Below, in pieces: positions 1 through 9,100 of a stretch of DNA of 64,000 bases. Under the pieces are notes generated by a model. The model was not told the origin of the DNA. It saw only the letters and a program-made list of their open reading frames with translations, and did not search any database. The stretch's first letter is position 1. Every line of letters starts with the position of its first letter. This DNA is from Actinocatenispora sera (GTDB taxonomy: Bacteria > Actinomycetota > Actinomycetes > Mycobacteriales > Micromonosporaceae). The stretch lies in contig NZ_AP023354.1 in assembly GCF_018324685.1 (NCBI RefSeq), positions 2,976,001-3,040,000 of the forward strand, given 5' to 3'. The translations under genes were made by a program, and so were the position numbers.

Positions 1-551
1 ATCAGCATGGGCAGGAAGCCGGCGCGATCGCTCGTGCCGTGCGCGATGTTGGCGAGCCGTACGACCGAGGACCGCACCCCCTGCCCGGCGAGGTCGACGA
101 CGGCGCTCTCCACGACGTTGCGGGCCCGCAGGGTGCCCCGGTGCTCCTCGCCGGCGGGCAGAGCCGGGTCGTCCTCGGTGACCGGCCGCCCCAGGTTCCC
201 GGGCGAGCCGATGCTTCCCGCCGCGACCAGTGGCTTCCCGGTTCCCGCGAGCGCCGCACCGTACGCGTGCATGATCGGGAGCTCTGCGGCGGCCACGGCG
301 TCCATCCCGCCGGAGGGCAGCAGGTCCTGCCGGTGGCCGACGTGGACGACGCCGTCGGAGTCCGCGGCTGCCTGCTTGAGCCCGTCGAGATCCTGAAGGT
401 CGCCGCGGTGCACCTTCGCGCCGAGGGCGGACAGGGCCGCCGCGGACGCGTCCGACCGGGCCAGACCGGTGACCTCGTGCCCGGCGGCGATGAGTTCGGG
501 GATGATGTACGAACCGGAATGGCCGGTCCCCCCAGCGACGAATACGCGCAT
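1..551 (-). CDS. NAD(P)-binding epimerase/SDR-like protein (partial)
   Basis: The reading frame opens with ATG at 551 on the minus strand (MRVFVAGGTGHSG) and runs off the window at base 1, so about 183 residues are visible. The N-terminal GGTGHSG matches the glycine-rich dinucleotide-binding loop of atypical/extended SDRs (NAD-dependent epimerase/dehydratase family), and it is followed by LARSD, typical of the end of beta-2 where the NADP ribose is read. The substrate cannot be told. An AAGGA-like ribosome site precedes the ATG. It follows the F420-reductase-like gene at 638-1270 in the same direction, separated by a strong hairpin. Confidence 0.8.
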   Translation of the reverse strand, partial: MRVFVAGGTGHSGSYIIPELIAAGHEVTGLARSDASAAALSALGAKVHRGDLQDLDGLKQAAADSDGVVHVGHRQDLLPSGGMDAVAAAELPIMHAYGAALAGTGKPLVAAGSIGSPGNLGRPVTEDDPALPAGEEHRGTLRARNVVESAVVDLAGQGVRSSVVRLANIAHGTSDRAGFLPML

Positions 552-583
552 CTGACTGTCCTTGTGAGGGTAGGTGCAGGGGG

Positions 584-621
584 TTTTCTCGCGCCGGAGA
601 AAGGCGTCCGGCGCGAGAAAA
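584..621. terminator. 15-bp perfect hairpin between two minus-strand genes
   Basis: Bases 584-598 and 607-621 are perfectly complementary (15 bp) around an 8-base loop. It lies directly after the stop of the gene at 638-1270 and before the start of the gene ending at 551. The T residues are inside the stem and not after it, so it is either an atypical terminator or an mRNA-stabilising hairpin. Confidence 0.5.
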
Positions 622-637
622 AGTGGCGGAGACGAGC

Positions 638-1270
638 TCAGTCGAGAACGGTGAGACCGAGCGAGAAATTGGTGTGCTTGACGGAGTGGGTCATCAGCCC
701 CAACTCCAGCAGACCGACGTTTTCCAGTGCCCGCGCCATGAACAGCTCTCCGATGTCCCAGGGGCGTAGCCCCAGGCTTTCGACGAACGCGGACAGGCGT
801 GCTTTGGCCTGCTCGTCGTCGCCGGCGATGAAGATGTCCAGCGGGCGGTCCTCGGCCGGGCCGGCCGCCAGGATGTGGGAGAACACGGTGTTGAACGCCT
901 TGACGACGGGTGCGTCGCCGGGAGCCGCCTTGGCGAGTTCCTGAGCGCCGGAACTGTTGTCGGGCACCACGAAGCCCTGCAGATCGGGGGTTACGGGGTT
1001 GGTGATGTCGACGATGACCTTGCCGCTCAGCGCGTTCCCGTACTGCCGCACCACCGCCGCCGCTACGGCGTACGGCATCGCGAGAATGACGATGTCCCCC
1101 GTCGGGGCGGCGCCGGGAGTGCCGACCGAGGCGCCGCCGAGCGTGGCGGCCAGTTCCTTGGCCTTGACCTGGTCGCGGCCGATGATCTCGACGGCGTGCC
1201 CGCCGGCGAGTGCCCGGCCGGCCAGGGCGCGAGCCATGTTTCCCAGTCCGATGATACTGATGGCGGTCAT
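638..1270 (-). CDS. NADPH-dependent F420 reductase-like (NAD(P)-binding) protein
   Basis: This 210-residue protein begins MTAISIIGLGNMAR, the GxGxxA-type Rossmann loop of the F420:NADP oxidoreductase / ProC-like family, followed by EIIGRD at the NADP-phosphate-reading turn. VKAFNTVF in mid-sequence is a family landmark. I chose the ATG at 1270 because AAGGA lies 7 bases upstream; the frame is open further upstream but that part overlaps a regulatory palindrome. It is divergent from a LysR gene (1450), which likely controls it. A paralogue with the same architecture lies at 3940-4575. Whether it really uses F420 is not shown; many family members act on other substrates. Confidence 0.8.
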   Translation of the reverse strand: MTAISIIGLGNMARALAGRALAGGHAVEIIGRDQVKAKELAATLGGASVGTPGAAPTGDIVILAMPYAVAAAVVRQYGNALSGKVIVDITNPVTPDLQGFVVPDNSSGAQELAKAAPGDAPVVKAFNTVFSHILAAGPAEDRPLDIFIAGDDEQAKARLSAFVESLGLRPWDIGELFMARALENVGLLELGLMTHSVKHTNFSLGLTVLD

Positions 1271-1353
1271 GGGCGTTCCTTGCTTTCCGGGCTTTGGCCC
1301 CGCAGTCAATTCGGCGTCGAATTCTCGTGTCGCATTCACGTCGACGTCTTGAG

Positions 1354-1387
1354 TGTTCGGATTCGATGCTGCCATCGAATCCGAACA
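1354..1387. promoter_or_regulatory. Perfect 15-bp-arm palindrome (candidate LysR operator)
   Basis: Arms TGTTCGGATTCGATG (1354-1368) and its exact complement (1373-1387) flank the 4-base centre CTGC. It sits between the divergent reductase (start 1270) and LysR (start 1450) genes, where an auto- and cross-regulatory site is expected. Confidence 0.6.
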
Positions 1388-1449
1388 GCGTCCAAGACCT
1401 GTTGAAGCGGTGGTGATACCCTGGGGACATCACCGGATTTAGGGGTCCC

Positions 1450-2361
1450 GTGGATCTGGATCTGCGCAAGCTGCGCTACTTCGTGACCGTGGCCGACCGG
1501 CTGCACTTCGGCCGCGCCGCCGAAGAGCTGCACATCGCCCAACCGGTGCTGAGTCGACAGATCCGCGCGCTCGAGCACGATCTCGGGGTCTCGCTGTTCA
1601 GCAGGGACCGCCGCGGGGTCGAGCTGACAGCTGCGGGAAGGCAACTGCTGGCCGACGCCGGTCCGCTGCTCGCGTCCACCCACGCGGTCCGCCGCCGGGT
1701 TTCCGCGGCCGAGACCGGCACGCGACGGCTGATGGTCGGTTTCCGGGCCGGTATTCCGGTCATTCCGGCGACCCGTGCCTTCGAGAAGCAGCACCCGGAC
1801 GTGCTCGTGGACGTGCGGCGGATCGAAGGCGACGACCAGGCGGCGATGCTGCTCGACGGCCGCATCGACATCGGCTACGTGCGGCTGCCCATCGACGAGG
1901 CCGGCCTGCGCATCATCCCGCTGTACGCCGAGCCGCGGATGGCAGTGCTGCCCGCTGGGCACCGGTTCGCCGGCAAGGACGAGATCACCGAGGCCGACCT
2001 GGCCGGCGAATCGCTGATCTGGCACGGAGACCAGGGCACGCAGCCCACCAAGCTGCCGTTCCGCAACGCCGGGTACCCGGTGCGCGGGGTGGACGAGACG
2101 CTCGAGCATGTCGCGGCCGGGCGGGGCATCTCCTTCCTGGCTCGCTCGGCGTCGGTGTTCTACTCGCATCCCGACGTCGTCTACGTGCCCGTTCCGGAAC
2201 TGGCACCCGACCAGGTGTGCCTCGCGGTGACGGCATCGCAGGCCTCGCCGGTGGTGCGTGACTTCGTCGCTGCGGCCCGGTCGGTGGCCGGGATCACGTC
2301 GGAGTGCGGGAACTACGAGATGTGGCAGCTCGGCGGCGAGGCCGCCGCTACGCCTGAGTAG
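1450..2361 (+). CDS. LysR-family transcriptional regulator
   Basis: The 303-residue protein begins (GTG start, AGGGG upstream) with DLDLRKLRYFVTVADRLHFG and RAAEELHIAQPVLSRQIRAL, the classical LysR winged helix-turn-helix. The rest fits the periplasmic-binding-like co-inducer domain (about residues 90-290), with the usual PEG-less AGHRF / GRGISFLA landmarks. Length is normal. It is divergent from the reductase gene at 638-1270, with a long palindrome in between, so control of that gene is likely. The effector is unknown. Confidence 0.92.
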   Translation: MDLDLRKLRYFVTVADRLHFGRAAEELHIAQPVLSRQIRALEHDLGVSLFSRDRRGVELTAAGRQLLADAGPLLASTHAVRRRVSAAETGTRRLMVGFRAGIPVIPATRAFEKQHPDVLVDVRRIEGDDQAAMLLDGRIDIGYVRLPIDEAGLRIIPLYAEPRMAVLPAGHRFAGKDEITEADLAGESLIWHGDQGTQPTKLPFRNAGYPVRGVDETLEHVAAGRGISFLARSASVFYSHPDVVYVPVPELAPDQVCLAVTASQASPVVRDFVAAARSVAGITSECGNYEMWQLGGEAAATPE

Positions 2362-2417
2362 CCGGTACGCCTGTGCGGTCCGCCCGCTGCGTGACGGGCC
2401 GCCTCGATGGGGCGTCG

Positions 2418-3029
2418 TCAGCTGGACACTGCCTCCCGTGGACGGTCGACGCCGACCGTGGCGGGGATGGCGTTGTCGATGAGGACCGCGGCGATGGCGG
2501 CTGCCTCGGGGAAGGCGTCGGCGTTGAGCACCCGGGTACGGGCCGCGGCGCCGTCGATGAGCAGCGCGAGCTGCTCGCCGAGCCGTTCGGGGTCGGTGGC
2601 GCCGGCCTCGCGGGCGGTGTCGGTGAGCCGCGCGGCGACGGCCATCTTGTACTCGCGTGCGTACCGGGACCCGGGGTGCTCGGGGTCGTGTAGCTCGACG
2701 GCGGCGGCGATGAACGGGCACAGCGGGGCGTTGGGCGGCACGTCGAAGGCGGCGAGCAGCCGTTCCCGCGGCGTGAGGTCGGTGCGGTCGAACACGCTGG
2801 ACAGCACCGAGGGGTCGAACCGGCGCAGGTACTCGGCGACGAGCTCGTCCTTGCCGGTGAAGTGCTGGTAGGCCGTGCGCTTGGACACCTGGGCCGCGGC
2901 GCACAGCTGGTCCATGCCGGTGCGGTTGATGCCCTGCTGGCGAAACAGCTGCTGGGACGCGCTGAGGATGCGCTCGCGGGCGCCCCGCCCGCGGCGACGG
3001 CCCGTGGGGCCCTTCTCCAACTCCGTCAT
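2418..3029 (-). CDS. TetR/AcrR-family repressor
   Basis: The 203-residue protein has a TetR N-terminal DNA-binding domain (ARERILSASQQLFRQQGINR ... VSKRTAYQHFTGKDELVAEY, about residues 17-65) and an alpha-helical ligand domain. The start is an ATG at 3029. It faces the SDR gene at 3173, and the 140-base gap carries two identical 14-base sites (3057 and 3110), probable operators. It likely represses the SDR/reductase pair 3173-4575 and itself. Confidence 0.9.
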   Translation of the reverse strand: MTELEKGPTGRRRGRGARERILSASQQLFRQQGINRTGMDQLCAAAQVSKRTAYQHFTGKDELVAEYLRRFDPSVLSSVFDRTDLTPRERLLAAFDVPPNAPLCPFIAAAVELHDPEHPGSRYAREYKMAVAARLTDTAREAGATDPERLGEQLALLIDGAAARTRVLNADAFPEAAAIAAVLIDNAIPATVGVDRPREAVSS

Positions 3030-3056
3030 GCGCTCAGCCTACCTCACTTGAAAACC

Positions 3057-3070
3057 GATCGGTGTACATA
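3057..3070. promoter_or_regulatory. GATCGGTGTACATA repeat, copy 1
   Basis: First copy of a 14-base direct repeat in the tetR-SDR intergenic region. It overlaps the 10-base palindrome ACCGATCGGT (3054-3063). Confidence 0.5.
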
Positions 3071-3109
3071 GTTGCGGTCGGGCCGACCGCCCCGTACGGT
3101 AGGCACACA

Positions 3110-3123
3110 GATCGGTGTACATA
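3110..3123. promoter_or_regulatory. GATCGGTGTACATA repeat, copy 2
   Basis: Second exact copy, 53 bases from the first (about five helical turns) and 50 bases before the SDR start. The phasing suggests two TetR-dimer sites on one DNA face. Confidence 0.5.
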
Positions 3124-3172
3124 ACATCGACGCCCAGGTGCGCACGAAGGCACCGACTCGAGGGAGCGACTC

Positions 3173-3907
3173 ATGGGAAAGCTCGACGGCAAGGTTGCGG
3201 TCATCACCGGCGGCACGACCGGCCTGGCCCTGGCCGGCGCGAAGCTGTTCGTCGACGAGGGCGCGTACGTGTTCCTCACCGGCCGCCGCCAGGAGGCCCT
3301 GGATGTGGCGGTGAAGGAGATCGGCCGCAACGTCACCGGAATCCAGGGCGACGCCGCCAACCTGGCCGACCTGGACCGCCTGTACGAGACCGTCAGGCGG
3401 GAGAAGGGCAGCATCGACGTGCTGTGGGCCAGCGCCGGTGGCGGCGAACCGGCCCCGCTCGGCGAGATCACCGAGGCCCAGTTCGACACCTGGTTCGGGC
3501 TCAACGCCCGCGGCACGCTGTTCACCGTCCAGAAGGCGCTGCCGCTGTTCAACGACGGCGGCTCGATCTTCATGACCGGCTCCAACGCCTCGCTCAGCGC
3601 CTTCCCCGGCTGGAGCGTCTACGCCGGCAGCAAGGCCGTCCAACAGGCGTGGGCCCGCGTCTGGCTCAACGAGCTCAAGGACCGCCGCATCCGCGTCAAC
3701 GTCCTGACCCCCGGCCAGGTCGCCACCGCCAAGCAGGAAGAGCTCTTCGACGAGGCCACCAAGCGCCAGTTCGAGTCCCTGATCCCCCGCGGGCAGATGG
3801 GCAGCCCGGACGAGATCGCCGCCGTCGCGCTCTTCCTCGCCTCCGACGACTCCAGCTACGTCAACGGCGTGGAGCTGGTCGCCGACGGCGGCACCATCGC
3901 CGTCTGA
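3173..3907 (+). CDS. SDR-family oxidoreductase
   Basis: The 244-residue classical short-chain dehydrogenase has the cofactor loop at residues 12-18 (TGGTTGLA; the last Gly of TGxxxGxG is Ala), the catalytic Ser in MTGSNAS, the YAGSK Tyr-x3-Lys pair and the late LTPG motif. GGGAG lies 8 bases before the ATG. It is followed after 32 bases by the F420-reductase-like gene, so the two probably form an operon under the divergent TetR. The substrate is not deducible. Confidence 0.9.
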   Translation: MGKLDGKVAVITGGTTGLALAGAKLFVDEGAYVFLTGRRQEALDVAVKEIGRNVTGIQGDAANLADLDRLYETVRREKGSIDVLWASAGGGEPAPLGEITEAQFDTWFGLNARGTLFTVQKALPLFNDGGSIFMTGSNASLSAFPGWSVYAGSKAVQQAWARVWLNELKDRRIRVNVLTPGQVATAKQEELFDEATKRQFESLIPRGQMGSPDEIAAVALFLASDDSSYVNGVELVADGGTIAV

Positions 3908-3939
3908 TCCCAACAACCACTTCAAGGGCAGGAGATCTC

Positions 3940-4575
3940 ATGAGCGCCATCAGCATCATCGGTACCGGGAACATGGCCCGCACCATCGGCGCGCGGGCGG
4001 TGGCCGGCGGCAACACCGTCGAGATCATGGGCCGCGATCGGGCCAAGGCCGCGGACGTGGCCCAGGCTCTCGGCGGCGGCACCACGACGGGAGAGTGGGG
4101 CACCGCCCCGGCCGGGGACATCGTCATCATGGCCCTGCTGTACGACGGGGTCGTGCCGGTCGTCGCCCGCTACGGGGACGCTCTCGCGGGCAAGGTCGTC
4201 ATCGACATCAGCAACCCCTTCAACGCCACGTTCGACGGGCTGGACCACCGCGAGGAGACCTCGATCGCGCAGCGGGCCGCCACGGTGGCCCCGCAAAGCA
4301 CCAGCCTGGTGAAGGCGTTCAACACCGTCTTTCGTCAGGTCCTGGAGAAGGGCCGGCCCGACATCTTCCTCGCCGGCGACGATGCGCAGGCCAAGAAGGA
4401 CGTGGCGGTGTTCGTCGAGAGCCTCGGGCTGCGCCCGCTGGACGTCGGCGGCCTGAAGATGGCGCACTGGCTCGAAGGAGCGGGCGTGGTCACGGTCGGC
4501 CTCGCCAACCACGGGGTGGGGAACCTGGACTTCTCCCTGAGCATCACCGAGCTTCCCGCCTCGGCCACCACCTGA
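3940..4575 (+). CDS. NADPH-dependent F420 reductase-like protein (paralogue)
   Basis: This 211-residue protein begins MSAISIIGTGNMARTIGARA with the Rossmann loop, then EIMGRDRAK. It shares VKAFNTVF, the ESLGLRP stretch and near-equal length with the protein at 638-1270, so the two are paralogues. GGAG lies 6 bases before the ATG. It lies directly downstream of an SDR gene, which suggests coupled redox steps or a shared cofactor. Confidence 0.82.
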   Translation: MSAISIIGTGNMARTIGARAVAGGNTVEIMGRDRAKAADVAQALGGGTTTGEWGTAPAGDIVIMALLYDGVVPVVARYGDALAGKVVIDISNPFNATFDGLDHREETSIAQRAATVAPQSTSLVKAFNTVFRQVLEKGRPDIFLAGDDAQAKKDVAVFVESLGLRPLDVGGLKMAHWLEGAGVVTVGLANHGVGNLDFSLSITELPASATT

Positions 4576-4604
4576 CCGGAGGCCGGCGGCTCGACCGTGT
4601 CACC

Positions 4605-4629
4605 GGGGGCGGCTGCGTCAGCCGCTCCC
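4605..4629. terminator. Hairpin between convergent genes
   Basis: GGGGGCGGCT (4605-4614) pairs with AGCCGCTCCC (4620-4629) around a 5-base loop, with one G-T pair. It lies between the stops of the plus-strand reductase and the minus-strand oxidoreductase. Confidence 0.5.
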
Positions 4630-4662
4630 GGTTCGGCTCGGGCGGAGGGGTTCTCGGTGGCG

Positions 4663-5652
4663 CTACAGCGTGACGACGATCTTCTTGCCGCCGTGCAATC
4701 CATGGTCGAAGCGGCGATGCGCCGCGACGACGTCGTCGAGCGCGAACACCTGGTCGATGGCGGGCTGTAGCGCACCCAGGCGCACCCCGGCGTCCAGGAA
4801 CGCCGCCGCACGCCGGACCACCGAGGGATCGACGAGGTGGTCGAAGGCCCGGTAGTCGACGACGGTGACCGGCGCGTCGCCAGGGTCGGGGGTGGGCCGC
4901 GGATCGAGGAACCCCGCCGCGACCAGCGTCCCGCCGGGGCGGGTCGCCGCCAGCAGGTCCTGCTGGCCGGGCCCGCGGACGAGATCCAGGACGACGTCCA
5001 CGCCGGTTCCGCCGGTACGGCGGTGGGCGGCGTCGGCGACGTTCTCGCGATCGGTGGCGATCACCACGGCGGCCCCGGCGGCGAGCAGTTCCGCCGATCT
5101 CGCGGTCGCCCGGGTCACGCCGATGGGCACCGCGCCGATCTAGTGCGCGATCTGCATCGCCGCGCGCCCCACGCCACCCGAGGCGCCCGAGATGAGGACC
5201 CGATCGGCGGGGCGCATCCGCGCCGTCTCGACCAGCGCGTGGTAGGCGGTGAAGTAGGCGACCCAGAACGCCGCCGCCTGCGGGACGTCGAGTCCGGCCG
5301 GCCGGTGGACGACCGCGCTCGCCGGGATCGTGATCTGCTCGGCGTAACTGCCCCGGACGACCGAGTCCGGGATGGCCGTGACGACGACCGGTTCCCCCGG
5401 CCGCAGCCCGCGGACCTGGGCGCCGACCGCGTCGATGACACCGGTGGCTTCGATCCCGAGGCGGGCGTGCGGCAGCGGTACGGGCGCCGGCGAGGCGCCG
5501 GCGCGCATCATCGCATCGATCGGATTGACGGCGAACGCCTCGATGCGCACCCGTACCTCGCCGGCCCCGGCCCCGGGCTCGGGCACGGGCTCGTCGACGA
5601 TGCGCAACACCTCCGGCCCACCGAACTCGTCGAAGACGACGACTCGTGGCAT
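4663..5652 (-). pseudogene. NADP-dependent quinone oxidoreductase (MDR family), interrupted by in-frame TAG
   Basis: Read from ATG at 5652, a 329-codon frame of normal length codes for a zinc-less medium-chain reductase. The N-terminal GroES-like part ends at codon 170 (ISGASGGVGRAAMQIAH), where a TAG at 5140-5142 falls; the same frame continues IGAVPIGVTRATARSAELLA and ends KKIVVTL. The reading frame is kept on both sides, so this is a point nonsense change, a sequencing error or a stop that is read through. Such enzymes reduce quinones or enals with NADPH. The divergent HxlR regulator at 5733 is of the type that controls quinone reductases. Confidence 0.85.
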
Positions 5653-5709
5653 GGTGGCTCCTTCGTGTCCGGTTTCGTTCTCGCCTCACCACGCTAGGTC
5701 GACGTGCGT

Positions 5710-5721
5710 TACCTGCAGGTA
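5710..5721. promoter_or_regulatory. TACCTGCAGGTA palindrome (candidate HxlR operator)
   Basis: Perfect 12-bp palindrome between the divergent oxidoreductase (start 5652) and hxlR (start 5733). TAC-N6-GTA resembles the half-sites reported for the redox HxlR regulators YodB and QorR. Confidence 0.5.
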
Positions 5722-5732
5722 CCTTGGATCTC

Positions 5733-6086
5733 ATGCAGAACACGGCAGGGCCGGCCTTCCTCGCCGACTGCCCGACCCGTCTCTCGACCGAGATCCTCGC
5801 CGACAAGTGGTCCGCACTGGTGCTGTTCGGGCTCAGCCAGCGCCCGCGCCGGCACGGCGAACTGATCGAGGCGATCGGCGGCATCTCCCGCAAGGTGCTG
5901 ACCCAGACGCTGCGCCGGCTCCAGCAGTACGGCCTGATCGAACGCCACGCCGAAACGGCGCGGCCGGTCGAGTACCGCCTCACCGACCTCGGTCAGACCC
6001 TCATCGAGCCCATCGAGGTCCTGACCAGCTGGGCCAGGGACCACGGCGCGGCGATCGCCGACTTCCAGGAGGCGGCCGAAGCCTGA
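5733..6086 (+). CDS. HxlR-family (QorR/YodB-like) redox-sensing regulator
   Basis: The 117-residue protein is a single winged-helix HxlR domain: CPTRLSTEILADKWSALVLF, then GGISRKVLTQTLRRLQQYGL as recognition helix and the wing EYRLTDLGQ. The Cys just before the first helix (residue 13) sits where quinone/diamide-sensing family members (YodB, HypR, QorR) have theirs. I start at the ATG at 5733, which gives the normal length. The neighbouring, divergent quinone oxidoreductase gene is the probable target. Confidence 0.88.
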   Translation: MQNTAGPAFLADCPTRLSTEILADKWSALVLFGLSQRPRRHGELIEAIGGISRKVLTQTLRRLQQYGLIERHAETARPVEYRLTDLGQTLIEPIEVLTSWARDHGAAIADFQEAAEA

Positions 6087-6087
6087 C

Positions 6088-6121
6088 GAAGCCCGGCGCC
6101 GGATCTTTGGCGCCGGGCTTC
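6088..6121. terminator. Bidirectional terminator, 13-bp perfect stem
   Basis: GAAGCCCGGCGCC (6088-6100) pairs fully with 6109-6121 around an 8-base loop containing TTT. It lies between the convergent hxlR and beta-galactosidase genes. Confidence 0.7.
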
Positions 6122-6133
6122 GGGCGGGTTGGG

Positions 6134-9100
6134 TCAGCCGGTGCAGGTGAGTTGGGCGTCGGCCCAGTCGGCGTTGTCGTGGCCGATGCCGTCGCCGGCG
6201 TCACCGACCTGCAGGACCAGTTCGTGCACGCCGGTGACATCGGCGGTCAGGTGCTGGGCTGCGGTGGTTCCGGTCAGCACGCCGGTACTCGCCACCGTCC
6301 GGCCGTCGGCGAGCACGGTGAAGGTGACCGAACCCTTCCCGCCAGCGGAGTCGTCGACACCCGCGTAGCTGCTGAACGAGGTGCACTTTCCGGCGAGATC
6401 GAGGACCACGGTGCTGACCGCGTTGGTACCCACGCCCTTGGCGTAGGTGGTACCGCGGATGGTGATCGGGCTCCCGTCCCCGGCGCCGCTGCCGCCGACG
6501 TTGGTGTCGCGTTCGACGGGGCCGTAGCCGTTCGTCGCGGAGACGAACGGAAGGTCGCTGACGTACACCAGCCCGGCGGGGCGGATCGTGACCGGGTAGG
6601 TGGATCCGGCCCGGGCGGTGGCGCCGTCCTGCCGGTAGCCGACGATCGCGGCCAGGGAGTACGCGCCGGCCGGCGCATCGGAGCCGACCGTGACCCGCCA
6701 ACTCAGCGGTACCGTCGCGCCCGGCGCAAGCATGGCCGGTGCCTGCCGGACCGCGGTGGCGCTCCAGCCGGTGGGTACGTCCAGGCGGGCGTCGATGGCC
6801 GTGAGGGTCCCGCCCGCGTCGTTGCGCAGCACACCGCCGACGGTGAAGCTGTCCCCGGGCTTCGGCTGATCCGGTATGTCGGTACTGGTCAGCGGGGTGA
6901 CGGAGGCCCGGCTCGGCAACGTGGGCCGGCCGTAGACGCTGGCGCTCCAGTTCGGGGCGTGGTTCTGGTGCACCGTGACGCCACCGCGCACGGTGCCCAG
7001 GTCGGTCAGCGCCACCTTCTCCGGCCCGTTGCCGGGGCCGCCGTCGCTGGTCACGGCCAGCGCGATGGTGTTGTCGCCCCGCGGGTTCAGGATGCCGTCG
7101 GGCACCGGGAAGGTGTGCTGCGGGCCGACGTCGGCGATGTACTGGCCGACGTTCCAGCCGTTGACGTAGATCAGCGCCCGGTAGTTCGCGTCCGACCGGG
7201 CGGTGTCGGGATCGCCGATGGTCAGGCCGATCGAGGCGTCGTCGTCCGCCGGTACGTTCAGCGACACGCGGGTGCGGTACCAGGTGGTGCCGGGCGCCGC
7301 GCCGGCCTGTGGAAGGGTGGTGTTCGCCCAGGAGCCGTCGGGGTAGCCGGGAAGCTGCCAGCCGTGCCGCTCGCCGTAGAGACCGCTGGCGTTCATCACC
7401 CCGCGGGCGGTGTCGACGATGTTCTCGCCGCCCAGGTTGCCCTGGATGCGCCAGCTGATGGCCGGCTGCGCCGGGCTACCTGCCGAGTCGGTCATCGTGG
7501 CCGCGATCAGCCCACGCCCCTCCTTGTGCGCGTCGTTGACGCCGCCGTCCTCGTTGTGGCCGTCGTTGCGGACCATCACCGACAGCACGTGCGAACCGTT
7601 GGTACGCAACCGCTCGGGCACCGTGAACGTGGCGGTACCGGTGGTCGGCGGGCTGCTGGCGCCGGTCTTGAGCACGTCCTGGCCGAGGTAGACGCCGTCC
7701 AGCCAGGCCTGCAGCATGCCGGCGCCGCCACCGCCGTAGCGCAGCGCGATCGTACTGGCGTCCGAGCCGCCGGTGTAGCGGCCGCGGTACCAGACGTCGC
7801 CCTGGTGGAAGCCGTAGTCGTCGGCGGTCAGTACCGGTTGGCCCGCCGGCGGCTTGGTGGTGGAGTTCGTCGTGGTCCGGTCGGCGTGCTGCCAGCCGGA
7901 GTCGTCGAATGCGGGCGTCGATTCCGGCGAGCCGGCCGCGGTCTGCCAGGTGGCGGTGCCCAGGTCGGGCAGCGTCACCGCCTGCGCGCCGGGCAGCTTC
8001 GAGGTGGCGAGCAGGCTGCCGTCTGGCTGGGCCTTGGTGGCCACGTCGTCGCCGTTCCAGACGATCGACCGGATCTTGGCCGGGCCCCACACCTCCAGCG
8101 GGGCGGGGTCGGTCGTGTCGCCGGTCAGGTGCAGGCTGGCGCCGTGCGAGGCCGCCGTGCGGACCAGTTCCGGGCCGCGTTCCAGGACCGGGCCGGCCGC
8201 GGTGTCCTGCTGCCAGAACGTACCGGCGGTGTCGGTGTCGGCCAGCAGCAGCGTCAGCGGATCCCGCCCGCCGCCGCTGATCCGGACCCGGGCGAGACCG
8301 TCGTGCACGTAGTCGAGCCGCAGGTCGCCGCTGGTGGCGTCGTAGCTGCTCGCCACCGATCCGGACAGCACCTGCACCGTCGGCTCGCTGTCGTAGCGCA
8401 GCACGGTCTCGCCGTCCTCGCCGTGCGGCGCGTACAGCAGCGCCAGCTGGCCTTTGCCCGTGTCGAGGTGGGTCATGATCTGCGAGGTGGAGTAGACCAG
8501 GTGTGGGCTGGCGGTGCCGGCCGCGGAGTCCAGGTCGTAGTTCGCGGTGAGGATCTTGGCGTCCTGCCCGTCGATGCGCAGCCGACCCTGCTGCGGCACG
8601 GTGTAGCTGCCGTCCGCGGTGTCGACCGGGAAGCTGAACGCGGTGTCGGTCGTGGCGTTGGACGGGTCGTGCATCGCCACGTAGAAGTGGGTTCCGGTGT
8701 CGGGATTGACGTCGTGGTAGACCTTGATCTCGGAACTCGACGGCGTGATCGGGTCACCCTTGTCGACCTTGGTCACCGGCTCGACGCTCTGCAGGAACAG
8801 GCCGAGTTGTTTCATCGTGGTGGCCTTCGGCCGGATCTGCCGGGCCTCGCTGATCGCGGCGCCGTAGTCGTACGAGCTGTAGACCACCGGCGCGGGCAGC
8901 CAGCCCCAGGAGGTGCCGCCGTAGGTCATGTAGACGTTGTGGATGCTCAGCCGGTTGGCGATGTCGGTGCCGTAGGTGACCCGCTCGTAGCCGGAGCCCT
9001 CCTGCTTCGACATGCACTCGTAGCTGCCCGGACCGCCCCAGTAGTCGAACCAGCCGCCGCCGCGCTCGGCGACGAAACCGGGGGTGTTGGGCGAGGCGGT

